Shown here: piece after piece, positions 27,820 to 36,864 of the stretch | Numbering within the stretch: position 1 is the stretch's first letter | Layout of the letters: every line of letters begins with the position of its first letter | Assembly (NCBI GenBank): GCA_031280955.1 | Contig: JAITGA010000029.1 | Coordinates: 1-64,000, forward strand | Length of the DNA stretch: 64,000 nt | Origin: Lachnospiraceae bacterium | Lineage (GTDB): Bacteria > Bacillota > Clostridia > Lachnospirales > Lachnospiraceae | Reading direction: 5' to 3' | Translations under genes and position numbers: made by a program | The notes under the pieces: model-generated | Seen by the model: the letters and a program-made list of their open reading frames with translations, nothing else | Told to the model about the DNA's origin: nothing | The model's database searches: none

Positions 27820-28256
27820 TTTTCGTTCACCTCATATTCTGCGACGTACATTCTTTCGCAATCGTTTTTACTATGTGTCATGCCTGCTTTTTCATAAACA
27901 CGACAAGCGCGCGGATTATCTTTGTCTGTGAGAACAAAACTCTCACAATAACCGTTGTTTTTCGCCCAATCAACGGCGTATTGGACAAGTTGGCTACCGT
28001 AGCCTTTATCTTGATACACCGTATGGATGTCAACAGAATAAATGAAAAACGGCGGAGATTTGCCGTCCATACGGGTTAAGGAATACCCATAAATTAAACC
28101 GATTATTTTATTATCGAGCTTTGCCACAATAGCGATGTTTTGCTTTTCGGATAAGAACACTTTGATTTGTTCGTGATTACATTCCATAAACCAATCAATG
28201 ATTTCATTGATTGAAGGAATATCTTTTTCTTGCAACAATTCAAATGTTATGTTCAT
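27816..28256 (-). CDS. GNAT family N-acetyltransferase
   Basis: A protein of 146 residues with the GNAT fold. The acetyl-CoA-binding motif A is VDIHTVYQDKGYGSQLVQYA, and the later NPRACRVYEKAGM matches motif B. It transfers an acyl group from acyl-CoA to an amine; the acceptor is unknown. It overlaps both neighbours by 4 nt, so it is translationally coupled between the nucleotidyltransferase and the radical SAM gene. Confidence 0.9.
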   Translation of the reverse strand: MNITFELLQEKDIPSINEIIDWFMECNHEQIKVFLSEKQNIAIVAKLDNKIIGLIYGYSLTRMDGKSPPFFIYSVDIHTVYQDKGYGSQLVQYAVDWAKNNGYCESFVLTDKDNPRACRVYEKAGMTHSKNDCERMYVAEYEVNEK

Positions 28257-29005
28257 AACTCCACCCTTTCCACAAGTATGTCAAACCACTCTGCCGCCTG
28301 CGGTATCTTTTCTGATATATCGTTCAACGAACTGATTTGTGCGAAGTATTCGAGTTTTATCTTTTCAGTTTCGGGAATGTGTTGCGAAATATGAACGAGG
28401 TAATACTCTGTGTGTGCCGGTGTGTAAATCAATCTTAGCAAGTCTACGAGTGGCTCTAATATATAGCGGTTGTAATAGGCATACGCTTCAAGGTACTGCC
28501 CGCGCTGGACATATTTTTCGGCACGATTATGTTGCGTCCTGCGGTATTTCGCTTCTTCAAGGCGGTTGCTGTTCTGTTCAAAAAAATCTGAGATGTTGAG
28601 CGGTTTGAATTTGACAATGTTTTTCTTATCGAAAATTATTTTAGCTGTTTCAATATTGTCGTTCTCATGTAATGAATACTCCGGGCGGCTGTGTAGCTGC
28701 CAACAGAAGTCAATCATCAAATATTCGCTCGTTCCGGCAAGGTGGTATATCCTCTGACGGATTTGCGGATGCTCATGCCGCATGATGTACTTGTAATCAA
28801 TTTCGGCAAGCTCCGATAAAGCGACTTCTACAGCTTCGATTACCTTATCTTCATATGCGTCTTCGAAATCAACCCAATAATCAATATCGCTGTATTCGTC
28901 TGCCGTACCATTGGCATCAGCACCTTCAAGCCAAAAGGCGTAGATGAATGGAAGCGGATTCAAGACTTCTTCTAATTTGGCGGTTATTTCGTTTCTATCA
29001 AGCAT
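28253..29005 (-). CDS. Nucleotidyltransferase domain protein (aminoglycoside/kanamycin-type fold)
   Basis: A protein of 250 residues. The start at 29005 is chosen over an upstream Met because GGAGGAA lies 7 nt before it. The polymerase-beta-like signature GADANGTADEYSDIDYWV (about 28-45) holds S39, D40 and D42, which bind metal and nucleotide. A helical C-terminal half follows. The fold is shared by antibiotic adenylyltransferases, but resistance cannot be claimed. It begins the coupled NTase-GNAT-radical SAM operon. Confidence 0.8.
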   Translation of the reverse strand: MLDRNEITAKLEEVLNPLPFIYAFWLEGADANGTADEYSDIDYWVDFEDAYEDKVIEAVEVALSELAEIDYKYIMRHEHPQIRQRIYHLAGTSEYLMIDFCWQLHSRPEYSLHENDNIETAKIIFDKKNIVKFKPLNISDFFEQNSNRLEEAKYRRTQHNRAEKYVQRGQYLEAYAYYNRYILEPLVDLLRLIYTPAHTEYYLVHISQHIPETEKIKLEYFAQISSLNDISEKIPQAAEWFDILVERVEL

Positions 29006-29126
29006 TGATGTATTCCTCCATGTGACTACATTCAAAAATTCGTAAAGCAACATAATACATGCCGTCCAAGATTATCGCGCAATCGTGTTTTGCTATAATG
29101 ACTTTCATATCTTCAACGCCCTCCAT
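28998..29126 (-). CDS. Possible 42-residue peptide upstream of the nucleotidyltransferase
   Basis: The frame encodes MEGVEDMKVIIAKHDCAIIL, continues DGMYYVALRIFECSHMEEYI and ends NA. Its stop overlaps the nucleotidyltransferase start (ATGCTTGA), consistent with coupling. There is no strong ribosome site. It could be a leader peptide, a peptide substrate, or chance. Confidence 0.3.
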   Translation of the reverse strand: MEGVEDMKVIIAKHDCAIILDGMYYVALRIFECSHMEEYINA

Positions 29127-29146
29127 TCTATTTTATTAGTGTCGGT

Positions 29147-29784
29147 TTACTTCACAATCCATCGCCCATTTTTCTTTGCACCTTCGCGTTCAACCAACCC
29201 TGCTCTTTTTAGTTGGCTGATGTGATAATCAACTTTGCGCCTTGTAAAGTTGAGAGAATCTGCGATGGCTTGCGTTGTAGTCAATGGATTGTCAGAGATT
29301 AAACCAATAATATTTTGCTGTGTTTCGTTTAATCCACCATTTATTCCACGTTTTAATCCACCATTTATTCCACCGTTGGAATCACGGCTCCCAGTTTGAT
29401 TTTCGTTGTAATTTACATTTCTTAATACCACTTTGAAACTTGATGTCGTGGAATAAAAAACGGGAACAAATTTGTCAGCATAGCCGTATAACTTTTTCGT
29501 TTCGTTTACAATTTTTTTCAAGCCGCTGCCACGTCTGTCCATATATCTCATACGGTGAAATAAATCTGCCAAGACCGGGTTTCGGCGTTCGGATTCCAAT
29601 TCAAAAATATTTTGTTCTTGAATTATTTTACCGCTGTACATTTATTGTCAACGCCGAAAAAGAGCGTACCGCCGATGCAATTTGCAAACGCGCTCACACT
29701 CTTCAACCAACTAACCGGCTTTTCTCTTTCTAGCGTGATTTTGAAATCGCACTCGGTCGCCTCTGCTATCAAAGCATGAATCAT
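29147..29784 (-). pseudogene. AlbA_2/Schlafen-like DNA-binding regulator with internal deletion
   Basis: The 5' part reads MIHALIAEATECDFKITLER, then VSWLKSVSAFANCIGGTLFF and GVDN, the start of an AlbA_2 (divergent AAA-4) domain. It then jumps, with a frame change near 29640, to MYSGKIIQEQNIFELESERR and NPVLADLFHRMRYMDRRGSG, the C-terminal part of the same family. A winged-helix domain follows (TTTQAIADSLNFTRRKVDYH, then ISQLKRAGLVEREG). The middle of the protein is missing, so this is a deletion pseudogene. The C-terminal 164 residues remain open. Confidence 0.8.
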
Positions 29785-30047
29785 TCCTCTGTCCTCCGTT
29801 TAGGTTTCGGTCCCGGCTTAACCGGAACGGTGCGTGTTGGCTTAACAGCATCTTTCGGGATAGCCCATGAGTTTGAAAATTTTATTACGCCGGGAATCAT
29901 ATCCGCCACACACATTCTCTGAACTTGACGTTCCGTAACATCCCATCGTTCCGCTGCTTCCTTTGAATACAGTTTCTCCAATGTATTTATGTTATTTATA
30001 ACAAAGACGGGAAACCGATAGGCGAAGAAACCGTTGCCAGTTATCAC
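29781..30047 (-). CDS. Small helix-turn-helix protein
   Basis: A protein of 88 residues. The core LYSKEAAERWDVTERQVQRM is an excisionase/MerR-like helix-turn-helix, followed by MIPGVIKFSNSWAIPKDAVK and a Pro/Lys/Arg-rich tail. It probably binds DNA. The first 17 residues look unlike the rest, so the native start may have been lost or lie near NNINTLEK. It overlaps the AlbA_2 relic by 4 nt (ATGA), consistent with one former operon. Confidence 0.6.
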   Translation of the reverse strand: MITGNGFFAYRFPVFVINNINTLEKLYSKEAAERWDVTERQVQRMCVADMIPGVIKFSNSWAIPKDAVKPTRTVPVKPGPKPKRRTEE

Positions 30048-30086
30048 GGTTAATGCGGCAGGTGGTTTTATTTTGTCGGTATCGTA

Positions 30087-31142
30087 TCACCTCACCTGAT
30101 GATACACATCAAAGAAATCTTTGGTCGTCACATCTATATTATTGATGAAAGTCACTTGCTCCCATAACTCGACATTGATATTCCGGGTCAACGTCGCTAC
30201 GAAGCGGTCATATTCCTGCCCGAAAACTTCCTCACGCCGTGCGGTGACGATGCGCTTTTTGTTATTGTCAGTTTCTTCACGGTTAAATGTGGACAGGCAC
30301 TTGATGATATGGAAACCGAAACTCGTCTCGACGACCTCACTTATCTCATCGGTCTCCAGTTGAAATGCCGCAGCGGTAAAAGCGACTTCCATGTCATTCA
30401 TACCAAAGGAATAAACCGCCTGTTCATCTTCGCTGTATAGCATAATCAGACGTTCAAAATCCTCACCGCCGACAGCTCGTTCACGGATACGCTGGGCTTG
30501 GCGGAAGGTATTGTCCCTTGTTGTTTCTGTGAACTCAATTTTCCGCCCTGTTCCATCGAGGGCATAGGTACGAAGTAGGATATGGGAAACAGTTATCGTC
30601 CGTGCTTCATCATCGCTGATTTCGGGATTGATATCCCTGATGATATAATGATAGAGCTTGTCAGCCAGGGCATATTCTGTATAAAGTGTCTTGATTGTAT
30701 CGAGGGAAACACCCATCAAATCCTTCTCTATTTCATTGAGTGAGCTGTAGTAAATCTCTGCCGCTTGCCACATTGTGGCAATTTCCTCTTCATCAAGACT
30801 TATATCATGAATGACTGCCAAGAGATTCATGGTCTTGATTTGGGCGATTTGTGCCAGAGCTGTTTCTCGGATATGGTATTCGAGGTTCTCCCCGTCAAAG
30901 TCCACCGTCCATACCTGACGACCAAAAACACTTTCATACTGATTCTGGGCAGTCGTCAAATAGACAAGGATTTCCGGCAGCATACATGATATGGTTTCAA
31001 TACGGAACACCTCATCACGCATGAAACCGGCGGTCAGCACGACCTTGATTTCGGGGTCGTCACGTTCTCCGCAGCCACCGATAGAGAAGACGAGGATGAA
31101 AAGGAGTAAAAAAACTAATTTTTTGGATTTTTTGAACTTCAT
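30087..31142 (-). CDS. PrsA/SurA-like peptidyl-prolyl isomerase lipoprotein
   Basis: A protein of 351 residues. The signal peptide MKFKKSKKLVFLLLFILVFS is followed by the lipobox IGGC, predicting a lipid-anchored extracytoplasmic protein. A helical N-terminal domain is followed by a parvulin-type rotamase core (about 195-300: ITVSHILLRTYA, EDFERLIMLYSEDEQA, GFHIIKCLS). It likely assists folding of secreted proteins. It is monocistronic on the minus strand beside the island and may mark its chromosomal border. Confidence 0.85.
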   Translation of the reverse strand: MKFKKSKKLVFLLLFILVFSIGGCGERDDPEIKVVLTAGFMRDEVFRIETISCMLPEILVYLTTAQNQYESVFGRQVWTVDFDGENLEYHIRETALAQIAQIKTMNLLAVIHDISLDEEEIATMWQAAEIYYSSLNEIEKDLMGVSLDTIKTLYTEYALADKLYHYIIRDINPEISDDEARTITVSHILLRTYALDGTGRKIEFTETTRDNTFRQAQRIRERAVGGEDFERLIMLYSEDEQAVYSFGMNDMEVAFTAAAFQLETDEISEVVETSFGFHIIKCLSTFNREETDNNKKRIVTARREEVFGQEYDRFVATLTRNINVELWEQVTFINNIDVTTKDFFDVYHQVR

Positions 31143-31280
31143 ATGACCTCAAAACGAGAGGAGGCGTAATAACCGCACCCACTTTTACCCTTGTAGCACA
31201 TTGTTATCTATATTTTCATCATATCACAAAACCGGAAGATGTCAAAATGTGAGGAGAGAAGATAGCCCGTACCACGGTCT

Positions 31281-31317
31281 CGTCATTGCGAGGCGGTTTT
31301 ATACGCCGAAGCAATCC
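31281..31317. repeat. REP-like palindrome upstream of glgC
   Basis: CGTCATTGCGAGGCGG, then CGCCGAAGCAATCC, is the same element type as at 13.2 kb and, more distantly, at 62 kb. The surrounding 31143-31527 has no convincing gene. It holds the 5' regions of the divergent prsA-like and glgC genes. Confidence 0.65.
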
Positions 31318-31527
31318 ATTTATTCAAGACTGGATTCTACGACTAATCCGACATCTACATATTTTGGCAACATATTTTTTGAAAAATCATTTATCTTTCA
31401 TAACTTTTGTGGTATGATGTCCTTAGGCATCATTATCCCGAAAAGGAGCAATGGTTAATAAGTGACCGTTTCCATCATGGATAATGAGGCAAAGCTTTAA
31501 GTCACGAGTGGTAAACGAGGGCGCAAG

Positions 31528-32796
31528 ATGATCAAGAAAGAAATGGTCGCCATGCTATTGGCAGGTGGGCAAGGAAGCCGGCTTGGTGTGCTTACGTCAA
31601 AAGTAGCAAAACCGGCGGTTGCTTTTGGTGGGAAGTATCGGATTATCGACTTCCCTCTCAGCAATTGCATCAATTCGGGTGTGGATACGGTCGGGGTCTT
31701 GACCCAGTATCAACCGCTCAGATTGAACACGCATATCGGTATCGGTATTCCTTGGGATTTGGATCGAAATATCGGCGGGGTGACGGTACTGCCGCCGTAT
31801 GAGAAGAGTATCAACAGCGAATGGTATACAGGCACGGCCAATGCGATTTACCAAAACATTGATTATATGGAAACCTTTAACCCGGATTATATCCTTATTC
31901 TGGCAGGCGACCATATTTACAAGATGGACTACGAGGTGATGTTGGAGTTCCATAAGGAAAAAGAAGCTGATGTGACGATTGCGGTTATGCCCGTGCCGAT
32001 GGTTGAAGCGAAACGTTTTGGGATTATGATTACCGATGATGAGAAGCGGGTGGTAGATTTTGAGGAAAAACCGGACAAACCGCGCAGCAATCTGGCTTCG
32101 ATGGGTATCTATATATTCAATTGGCATGTGCTTAGAGAAGCTCTGGTCAAAAATGCCGACCAACCGAATCTCGATTTTGGCAAACATGTTATTCCCTATT
32201 GCCACAAGAAAGAAGCTCCGCTATTTGCATATGAGTTTAACGGCTACTGGAAAGATGTCGGAACGTTGGAATCATACTGGCGTGCCAACATGGAGTTGAT
32301 TGACATTGTTCCTGAATTTAACCTTTACGAAGAGTACTGGAAGATATATACCAAGTCCGAGATTTTACCGCCTCAATATATCGCCGGGGATACGTTCGTG
32401 GAACGCAGTATCATTGGCGAAGGAACGCAGGTCTACGGCAAGGTATATAATTCAGTAATCGGTTGCGGCGTGACCATCGGCACAGATACGATAGTTCGTG
32501 ACTCAATCATCATGAACCGTACCAAGATAGGTGATGGTTGTGAGGTGTACAAAGCGATTATTGCCGAGAATGTCACCGTCGGCAATGGTGTCAAGCTGGG
32601 TGTGGGCGAGGAAGCGGAAAATGAGACCGACCCTCATATCTACGACAGCGGCATCGTCACTATTGGTGAAAAGAGCATAATTCCAAGCCATGTGGCAGTA
32701 GGAAAAAACACCGTTATCTTCGGCGTGACCGATGAGGAGGATTACCCCGACCAATATTTGGCGAGCGGCAAATCCTTATTGAAAGCGGGTGTCTGA
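31528..32796 (+). CDS. glgC: Glucose-1-phosphate adenylyltransferase catalytic subunit
   Basis: A protein of 422 residues. The nucleotidyltransferase domain begins [20 protein letters not shown], with the substrate-site segment [13 protein letters not shown] and [14 protein letters not shown] left-handed beta-helix C terminus ([19 protein letters not shown]) ends the protein. It makes ADP-glucose, the first step of glycogen synthesis. It overlaps glgD, and paired GlgC/GlgD enzymes are common in Bacillota. Confidence 0.96.
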   Translation: MIKKEMVAMLLAGGQGSRLGVLTSKVAKPAVAFGGKYRIIDFPLSNCINSGVDTVGVLTQYQPLRLNTHIGIGIPWDLDRNIGGVTVLPPYEKSINSEWYTGTANAIYQNIDYMETFNPDYILILAGDHIYKMDYEVMLEFHKEKEADVTIAVMPVPMVEAKRFGIMITDDEKRVVDFEEKPDKPRSNLASMGIYIFNWHVLREALVKNADQPNLDFGKHVIPYCHKKEAPLFAYEFNGYWKDVGTLESYWRANMELIDIVPEFNLYEEYWKIYTKSEILPPQYIAGDTFVERSIIGEGTQVYGKVYNSVIGCGVTIGTDTIVRDSIIMNRTKIGDGCEVYKAIIAENVTVGNGVKLGVGEEAENETDPHIYDSGIVTIGEKSIIPSHVAVGKNTVIFGVTDEEDYPDQYLASGKSLLKAGV

Positions 32797-33917
32797 TGAT
32801 GAAGGCGATAGGAATAATTCTAGCAGGCGGAAACAATTTCCGGATGCGAGAACTTTCACAAAAAAGAGCGGTTTGCGCAATGCCGATTGCCGGTAGTTAC
32901 CGTAGCATTGACTTTGCCCTGTCCAACATGTCCAATTCCCAGATTCAAAAGGTGGTAGTTTTTACCCAGTATAATGCCCGTAGCTTGAATGAGCATTTGA
33001 GTTCGTCCAAGTGGTGGGATTTCGGACGAAAGCAAGGCGGATTGGTAGTGTTTACCCCCGCTGTCACCAGCGATAATAATTTCTGGTATCGGGGGACAGC
33101 AGATGCAATCGCCCAGAACCTAGCATTTCTCAAAAATAGCCATGAGCCTTACGTCCTCATTTCTTCGGGCGACTGTGTTTACAAGATGGATTTTAACAAG
33201 CTACTTGACTACCATGTTGCCCGCAAAGCCGACATTACCGTTGTTTGCAAAGAAATGGGTGTAGACTGCAATGTTGATCGCTATGGTATTCTCAAGATGG
33301 ATGCCGAGGACTGGATTGAAGAGTTCGAGGAAAAACCCGCTATTGCTCGGACGAACATGGTATCTTGCGGGATTTATGTGTTACGTCGCCGTCAGTTGAT
33401 TGAGCTGATAGAAAAAAGTGCCGAGGAAGACCGCTTCGACTTCGTCAAGGATATCTTGATTCGTTACCGAGGGTCTAAGCGCATCCTTGGTTATAGAATG
33501 AATGAATATTGGAGCAATATTGCCACGGTTGAGGACTATTATAACACCAACATGGATTTTCTTAACAAAGAGACTAGTGATTATTTTTTCCGTCAACACC
33601 CTGATATCTATTCTAAAGTGGATGATTTACCTCCGGCGAAGTATAATTACGATGCCCGTGTCCGCAACAGCTTGATTGCCAGCGGCAGCATTATCAATGG
33701 CACGGTCGAGGATTCGGTGATTTTCCGGAAGTCATTCGTCGGTAATAATTGTTACATCAAGGATTCCATTATCCTTAATGATGTATACATAGGAGACAAT
33801 TCCCATATAGAAAGGTGTATTGTGGAGAGCCGCGATACCATCCGCGCAAACTCATACCACAAAGGTGAGGACGGAATCAAAATAGTGATTGAAGGTAATG
33901 ATCGGTTTGTCATTTAG
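32796..33917 (+). CDS. glgD: Glucose-1-phosphate adenylyltransferase subunit GlgD
   Basis: A protein of 373 residues paralogous to GlgC. It begins IGIILAGGNNFRMRELSQKR, so the GxG nucleotide loop is changed from GGQGSRL to GGNNFRM, as usual in the regulatory GlgD partner. The GDCVYKMDF segment and a beta-helix C terminus are present. GlgD modulates the heteromeric enzyme with GlgC. The start codon touches the glgC stop, so translation is coupled. Confidence 0.94.
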   Translation: MMKAIGIILAGGNNFRMRELSQKRAVCAMPIAGSYRSIDFALSNMSNSQIQKVVVFTQYNARSLNEHLSSSKWWDFGRKQGGLVVFTPAVTSDNNFWYRGTADAIAQNLAFLKNSHEPYVLISSGDCVYKMDFNKLLDYHVARKADITVVCKEMGVDCNVDRYGILKMDAEDWIEEFEEKPAIARTNMVSCGIYVLRRRQLIELIEKSAEEDRFDFVKDILIRYRGSKRILGYRMNEYWSNIATVEDYYNTNMDFLNKETSDYFFRQHPDIYSKVDDLPPAKYNYDARVRNSLIASGSIINGTVEDSVIFRKSFVGNNCYIKDSIILNDVYIGDNSHIERCIVESRDTIRANSYHKGEDGIKIVIEGNDRFVI

Positions 33918-33987
33918 CTTAGATTGTCACTGCCAATCCATTTATAGAGGGGAAGCGGTAGCAATAGCAGAAGGGTGAAGGTGGACT

Positions 33988-34260
33988 ATGCAGATTACTG
34001 ATGTACGAGTACGCAAGATCACCAAGGAAGGCAAAATGAGAGCGATCGTGTCGATAACCATTGATAATGTGTTTGTCGTTCATGATATCAAGGTAATCGA
34101 GGGTGAAAAAGGGATGTTCATCGCCATGCCGAGCAAGCAGTCAGCCGATGGGGAGTATCGGGATATCGCCCATCCGATCAATTCGGAAACACGCGATCTG
34201 ATCCAGCAGACTATCTTGGAAAGCTACGAAAAAGCACTATTTATGCCTGATTACACTTAA
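33988..34260 (+). CDS. spoVG: SpoVG family RNA/DNA-binding regulator
   Basis: A protein of 90 residues with the complete SpoVG fold: [20 protein letters not shown], the [20 protein letters not shown] core, then [16 protein letters not shown]. SpoVG binds nucleic acids and affects septation, sporulation and surface polymer genes in Bacillota. A separate transcription unit from the glg pair is possible. Confidence 0.95.
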   Translation: MQITDVRVRKITKEGKMRAIVSITIDNVFVVHDIKVIEGEKGMFIAMPSKQSADGEYRDIAHPINSETRDLIQQTILESYEKALFMPDYT

Positions 34261-34269
34261 AGACGCTTG

Positions 34270-34420
34270 ATAAAGAAGCGATTGTTCCTGTTCCGTGATT
34301 GGTACAGGACAGCCTTTGTGTTGCTTCATGAAAAGGGAATTACTCCGTTAATCAATCTTGCCAAAACTGCTCCCGATACCTAGTATGGGTAGGGGAGTAA
34401 TAAGAAAAGGGGATGAAGTT
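34270..34420 (+). other. Hairpin-rich gap between spoVG and the HflK gene
   Basis: Two inverted repeats are visible. TCCTGT and ACAGGA (about 34286-34314) lie inside a longer GAAGC / GCTTC pairing. CTCCC/GGGAG with TACC/GGGTA lies near 34371-34397, just before the ribosome site. They may be a weak terminator and a leader hairpin. No gene is seen. Confidence 0.35.
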
Positions 34421-35323
34421 ATGAGCATTGTAAGAAAATCAATTTGGTTGTTCGTTGCCGGGGTGGTGTTTCTGGTTATCGTTACCGGGACTGTCTATAC
34501 ACTTGACACCCAACATGCGGCAGTCGTGACCACGTTTGGCGTACCTACAGTAATCGCCGACCCGGGAATCAAGTTCAAAATCCCGCTGGTGCAAAGAGTG
34601 CAAAAAATCGACACCACAGTACGTGAGTTGGCAATCGGCTACAACGCCACCACGGGTCAGAGTATCAATGAGGAATCGGTGATGATTACTTCGGATTTCA
34701 ATTTCATCAACGTTGACTTCATTATCATCTATCAAGTATCCGACCCGCTCAAATATGCGTTTGCCGCGGAGTATCCCATCACGATGATGAAAAACATCGC
34801 CCAAAACTGTATTCGCTCCGTCATTGCCTCATACCCGATAGACGCAGTCTTGACGGTGGGGAAGAGTGAAATCCAAACAAATATCAGGGATATGTTATAT
34901 GAAAAAATCAATAGCCATGATATCGGACTTTTGATTAGAAATGTCACGATAATGGATGCCGAACCGCCGACTGAGGAAATCAAGGTGGCATTTAAAGGCG
35001 TAGAAGACGCACGGCAGAATATGGACGAGTTTATCAACAAAGCCAATGAATATGTCAATGCGATTATTCCTGAAGCTCGTGCCAACGTTGACAGGACGAT
35101 TAGAGAAGCAGAATCATCACGGGCGGCACGGATTGCCGAAGCGAATGTTGAGGTATCAAAGTTTAACGCCATGTACGAGGAATATACGAAGTTCCCGGAA
35201 ATGACCAAGAAGCGGATGTTTTATGAAGCAATGGAGCTGATTATGCCGCATATGAAAGTGGTCATCGTCGGTGATGACGGTGAAACCCAAACCATCCTCC
35301 CGCTTGATTCATTTATGAACTAG
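34421..35323 (+). CDS. hflK: SPFH/band-7 membrane protein, HflK-like
   Basis: A protein of 300 residues from the ATG at 34421, chosen because AAAGGGG lies about 9 nt upstream; an earlier in-frame ATG at 34358 lacks this. One N-terminal transmembrane helix (IWLFVAGVVFLVIVTGTVY) is followed by a band-7 domain (TQHAAVVTTFGVPTVIADPG) and a coiled C-terminal region. HflK and HflC form a cage that modulates the FtsH protease. The hflC partner follows 55 bp downstream. Confidence 0.88.
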   Translation: MSIVRKSIWLFVAGVVFLVIVTGTVYTLDTQHAAVVTTFGVPTVIADPGIKFKIPLVQRVQKIDTTVRELAIGYNATTGQSINEESVMITSDFNFINVDFIIIYQVSDPLKYAFAAEYPITMMKNIAQNCIRSVIASYPIDAVLTVGKSEIQTNIRDMLYEKINSHDIGLLIRNVTIMDAEPPTEEIKVAFKGVEDARQNMDEFINKANEYVNAIIPEARANVDRTIREAESSRAARIAEANVEVSKFNAMYEEYTKFPEMTKKRMFYEAMELIMPHMKVVIVGDDGETQTILPLDSFMN

Positions 35324-35378
35324 GGAGTATTAAGCGAAACCGTAAATATTATGGCAACAACCAAACAGGAGATAGATA

Positions 35379-36491
35379 ATGGACAAATTTATTCGCAACA
35401 AAGATGTGACGGGCAATGGGGACAATGAGAATCGCGGACGCAAGAAAAGTAATTTGATGGCATCAGATTGGGTATTGATAGTAGCTGCGGTATGCCTAGT
35501 CTTGTTCTTGTCTACAGCGGTAGTCACCAGAGCCGATGAGTATAGCGTAATCTTCCAGTTCAGTGAAATCGTCCGTGTGATAGATGAGCCGGGATTAAAT
35601 TTCAAGCTTCCACTTATCCAGGTGGTTGAGCGGCGTGAGAATAAAATTCTCGTCTATGACATCACCCGCTCCGATGTCATCACTTCCGATAAGAAAACGA
35701 TGATTGTTGATAGTTACGTACTATGGCGTATCAGCGACCCGAGGCTTTATTACCGAACCCTAAGCGGACTTAGGGTAAATGCGGAAGGGCGGATTGATAC
35801 GGTGGTGTACAACGCAATCATGAACACGATTTCCAGCATGACCCAAGAAGAGGTCATCGTATCTCGTGACGGCAAGCTGAATGTAACCCAACTAGAGTTG
35901 GTGACGGATGCGGTATTCCTTGATATTAACGATGGCACACCGCTTGACCCCAATCGGTTGATAGAAATCAAATCGTTGACGGAGGGAATTGCCGACAACT
36001 TAATCGATATCAGCGATAACGGCGTGGAAATTATTACAGTCGAGATTAAAGCACTTGATTTGCCCGATTCCAACAAGGCTGCTGTTTACAACCGGATGAT
36101 TTCCGAACGGGAAAAAGTGCGGACAATGTATATTTCCGAGGGTGAAGCGGAAGCGCAGATGATTCGCAATCAAGCTGATATGGATGTCAACATTATGTTG
36201 GCAGAGGCGAAGTCACAGGCGGCGACGATTATTGCTGCCGGAGAAGCGGAATACATGCGTATCCTCGCCACCGCCTATAGTGATGCCAGCAAAAGTGAGT
36301 TCTATGAGTTCGTCAGAGCCCTTGATGCTGCCAAAATAGCCTTCAACAACAATAATGGCAATATATTGGTGCTTGACCGTCATGCGCCGCTGTCCAAGAT
36401 ATTTTATGACTTTTCCGGACTGGGCAACCAAGTTTCCATAGAACCTCCGATATTCATTTTTGATAATGGCGGGGATGAAGATGTTGATTGA
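35379..36491 (+). CDS. hflC: SPFH/band-7 membrane protein, HflC-like
   Basis: A protein of 370 residues. A charged N terminus is followed by a transmembrane helix (WVLIVAAVCLVLFLSTAVV) and the band-7 domain (EYSVIFQFSEIVRVIDEPGL). A helical tail contains the typical MISEREKVRTMYISEGEAEA segment. It pairs with HflK upstream to control FtsH. It ends with an acidic GGDEDVD tail, longer than in many HflC proteins. Confidence 0.88.
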   Translation: MDKFIRNKDVTGNGDNENRGRKKSNLMASDWVLIVAAVCLVLFLSTAVVTRADEYSVIFQFSEIVRVIDEPGLNFKLPLIQVVERRENKILVYDITRSDVITSDKKTMIVDSYVLWRISDPRLYYRTLSGLRVNAEGRIDTVVYNAIMNTISSMTQEEVIVSRDGKLNVTQLELVTDAVFLDINDGTPLDPNRLIEIKSLTEGIADNLIDISDNGVEIITVEIKALDLPDSNKAAVYNRMISEREKVRTMYISEGEAEAQMIRNQADMDVNIMLAEAKSQAATIIAAGEAEYMRILATAYSDASKSEFYEFVRALDAAKIAFNNNNGNILVLDRHAPLSKIFYDFSGLGNQVSIEPPIFIFDNGGDEDVD

Positions 36492-36511
36492 GAAAGCGGA
36501 GTGAGCAACTT

Positions 36512-36650
36512 AACGTCCGACTGCTTGTTATCTTACTCCGCAAGTGGTCTGAAACTAAATACTTGACCGTTTGTTTACTTACTCCGTAAGTGGTCTGACA
36601 ACTAAACGTCCGACTACTTGTTATCTTACTTTGCAAGTGGTCTGAAACTC
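36512..36650 (+). repeat. Three tandem repeats of about 46 bp
   Basis: Three imperfect units share a CTTGTTATCTTACTCCGCAA core and GTGGTCTGAAACTA end, at about 36512-36557, 36558-36604 and 36605-36650. A partial inverted copy (GGACCGACTTGCAGAGTAAG) lies near 36757-36776. The gap 36492-36864 otherwise contains a GACACC/GGTGTC hairpin near 36682 and no gene. Confidence 0.7.
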
Positions 36651-36864
36651 AAAATCCCGAGTGTTGAAAACGCCGGCACTTTGACACCGCTCTTTGGTGT
36701 CATTAGTACCGTTGCGTTTTCACCACAGCGCAAGCGGTCGGGTATTGAGTTATCGGACCGACTTGCAGAGTAAGTAGATACCACACCTGACTCTCAAGCA
36801 AAATAAGCTCAAAGAACTATAGATATATTCAGAACCAAATCCCACAAAAACCCTGGGCAGACAT

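Noticed and set aside
30003-30051. Plus-strand stretch reading NKDGKPIGEETVASYHG
   Set aside because: It looks protein-like but is very short, lacks a start, and overlaps the better-supported helix-turn-helix gene on the minus strand.
36512-36650. Tandem repeats considered as a CRISPR array
   Set aside because: The units are contiguous with no unique spacers, and no cas genes are in the window.
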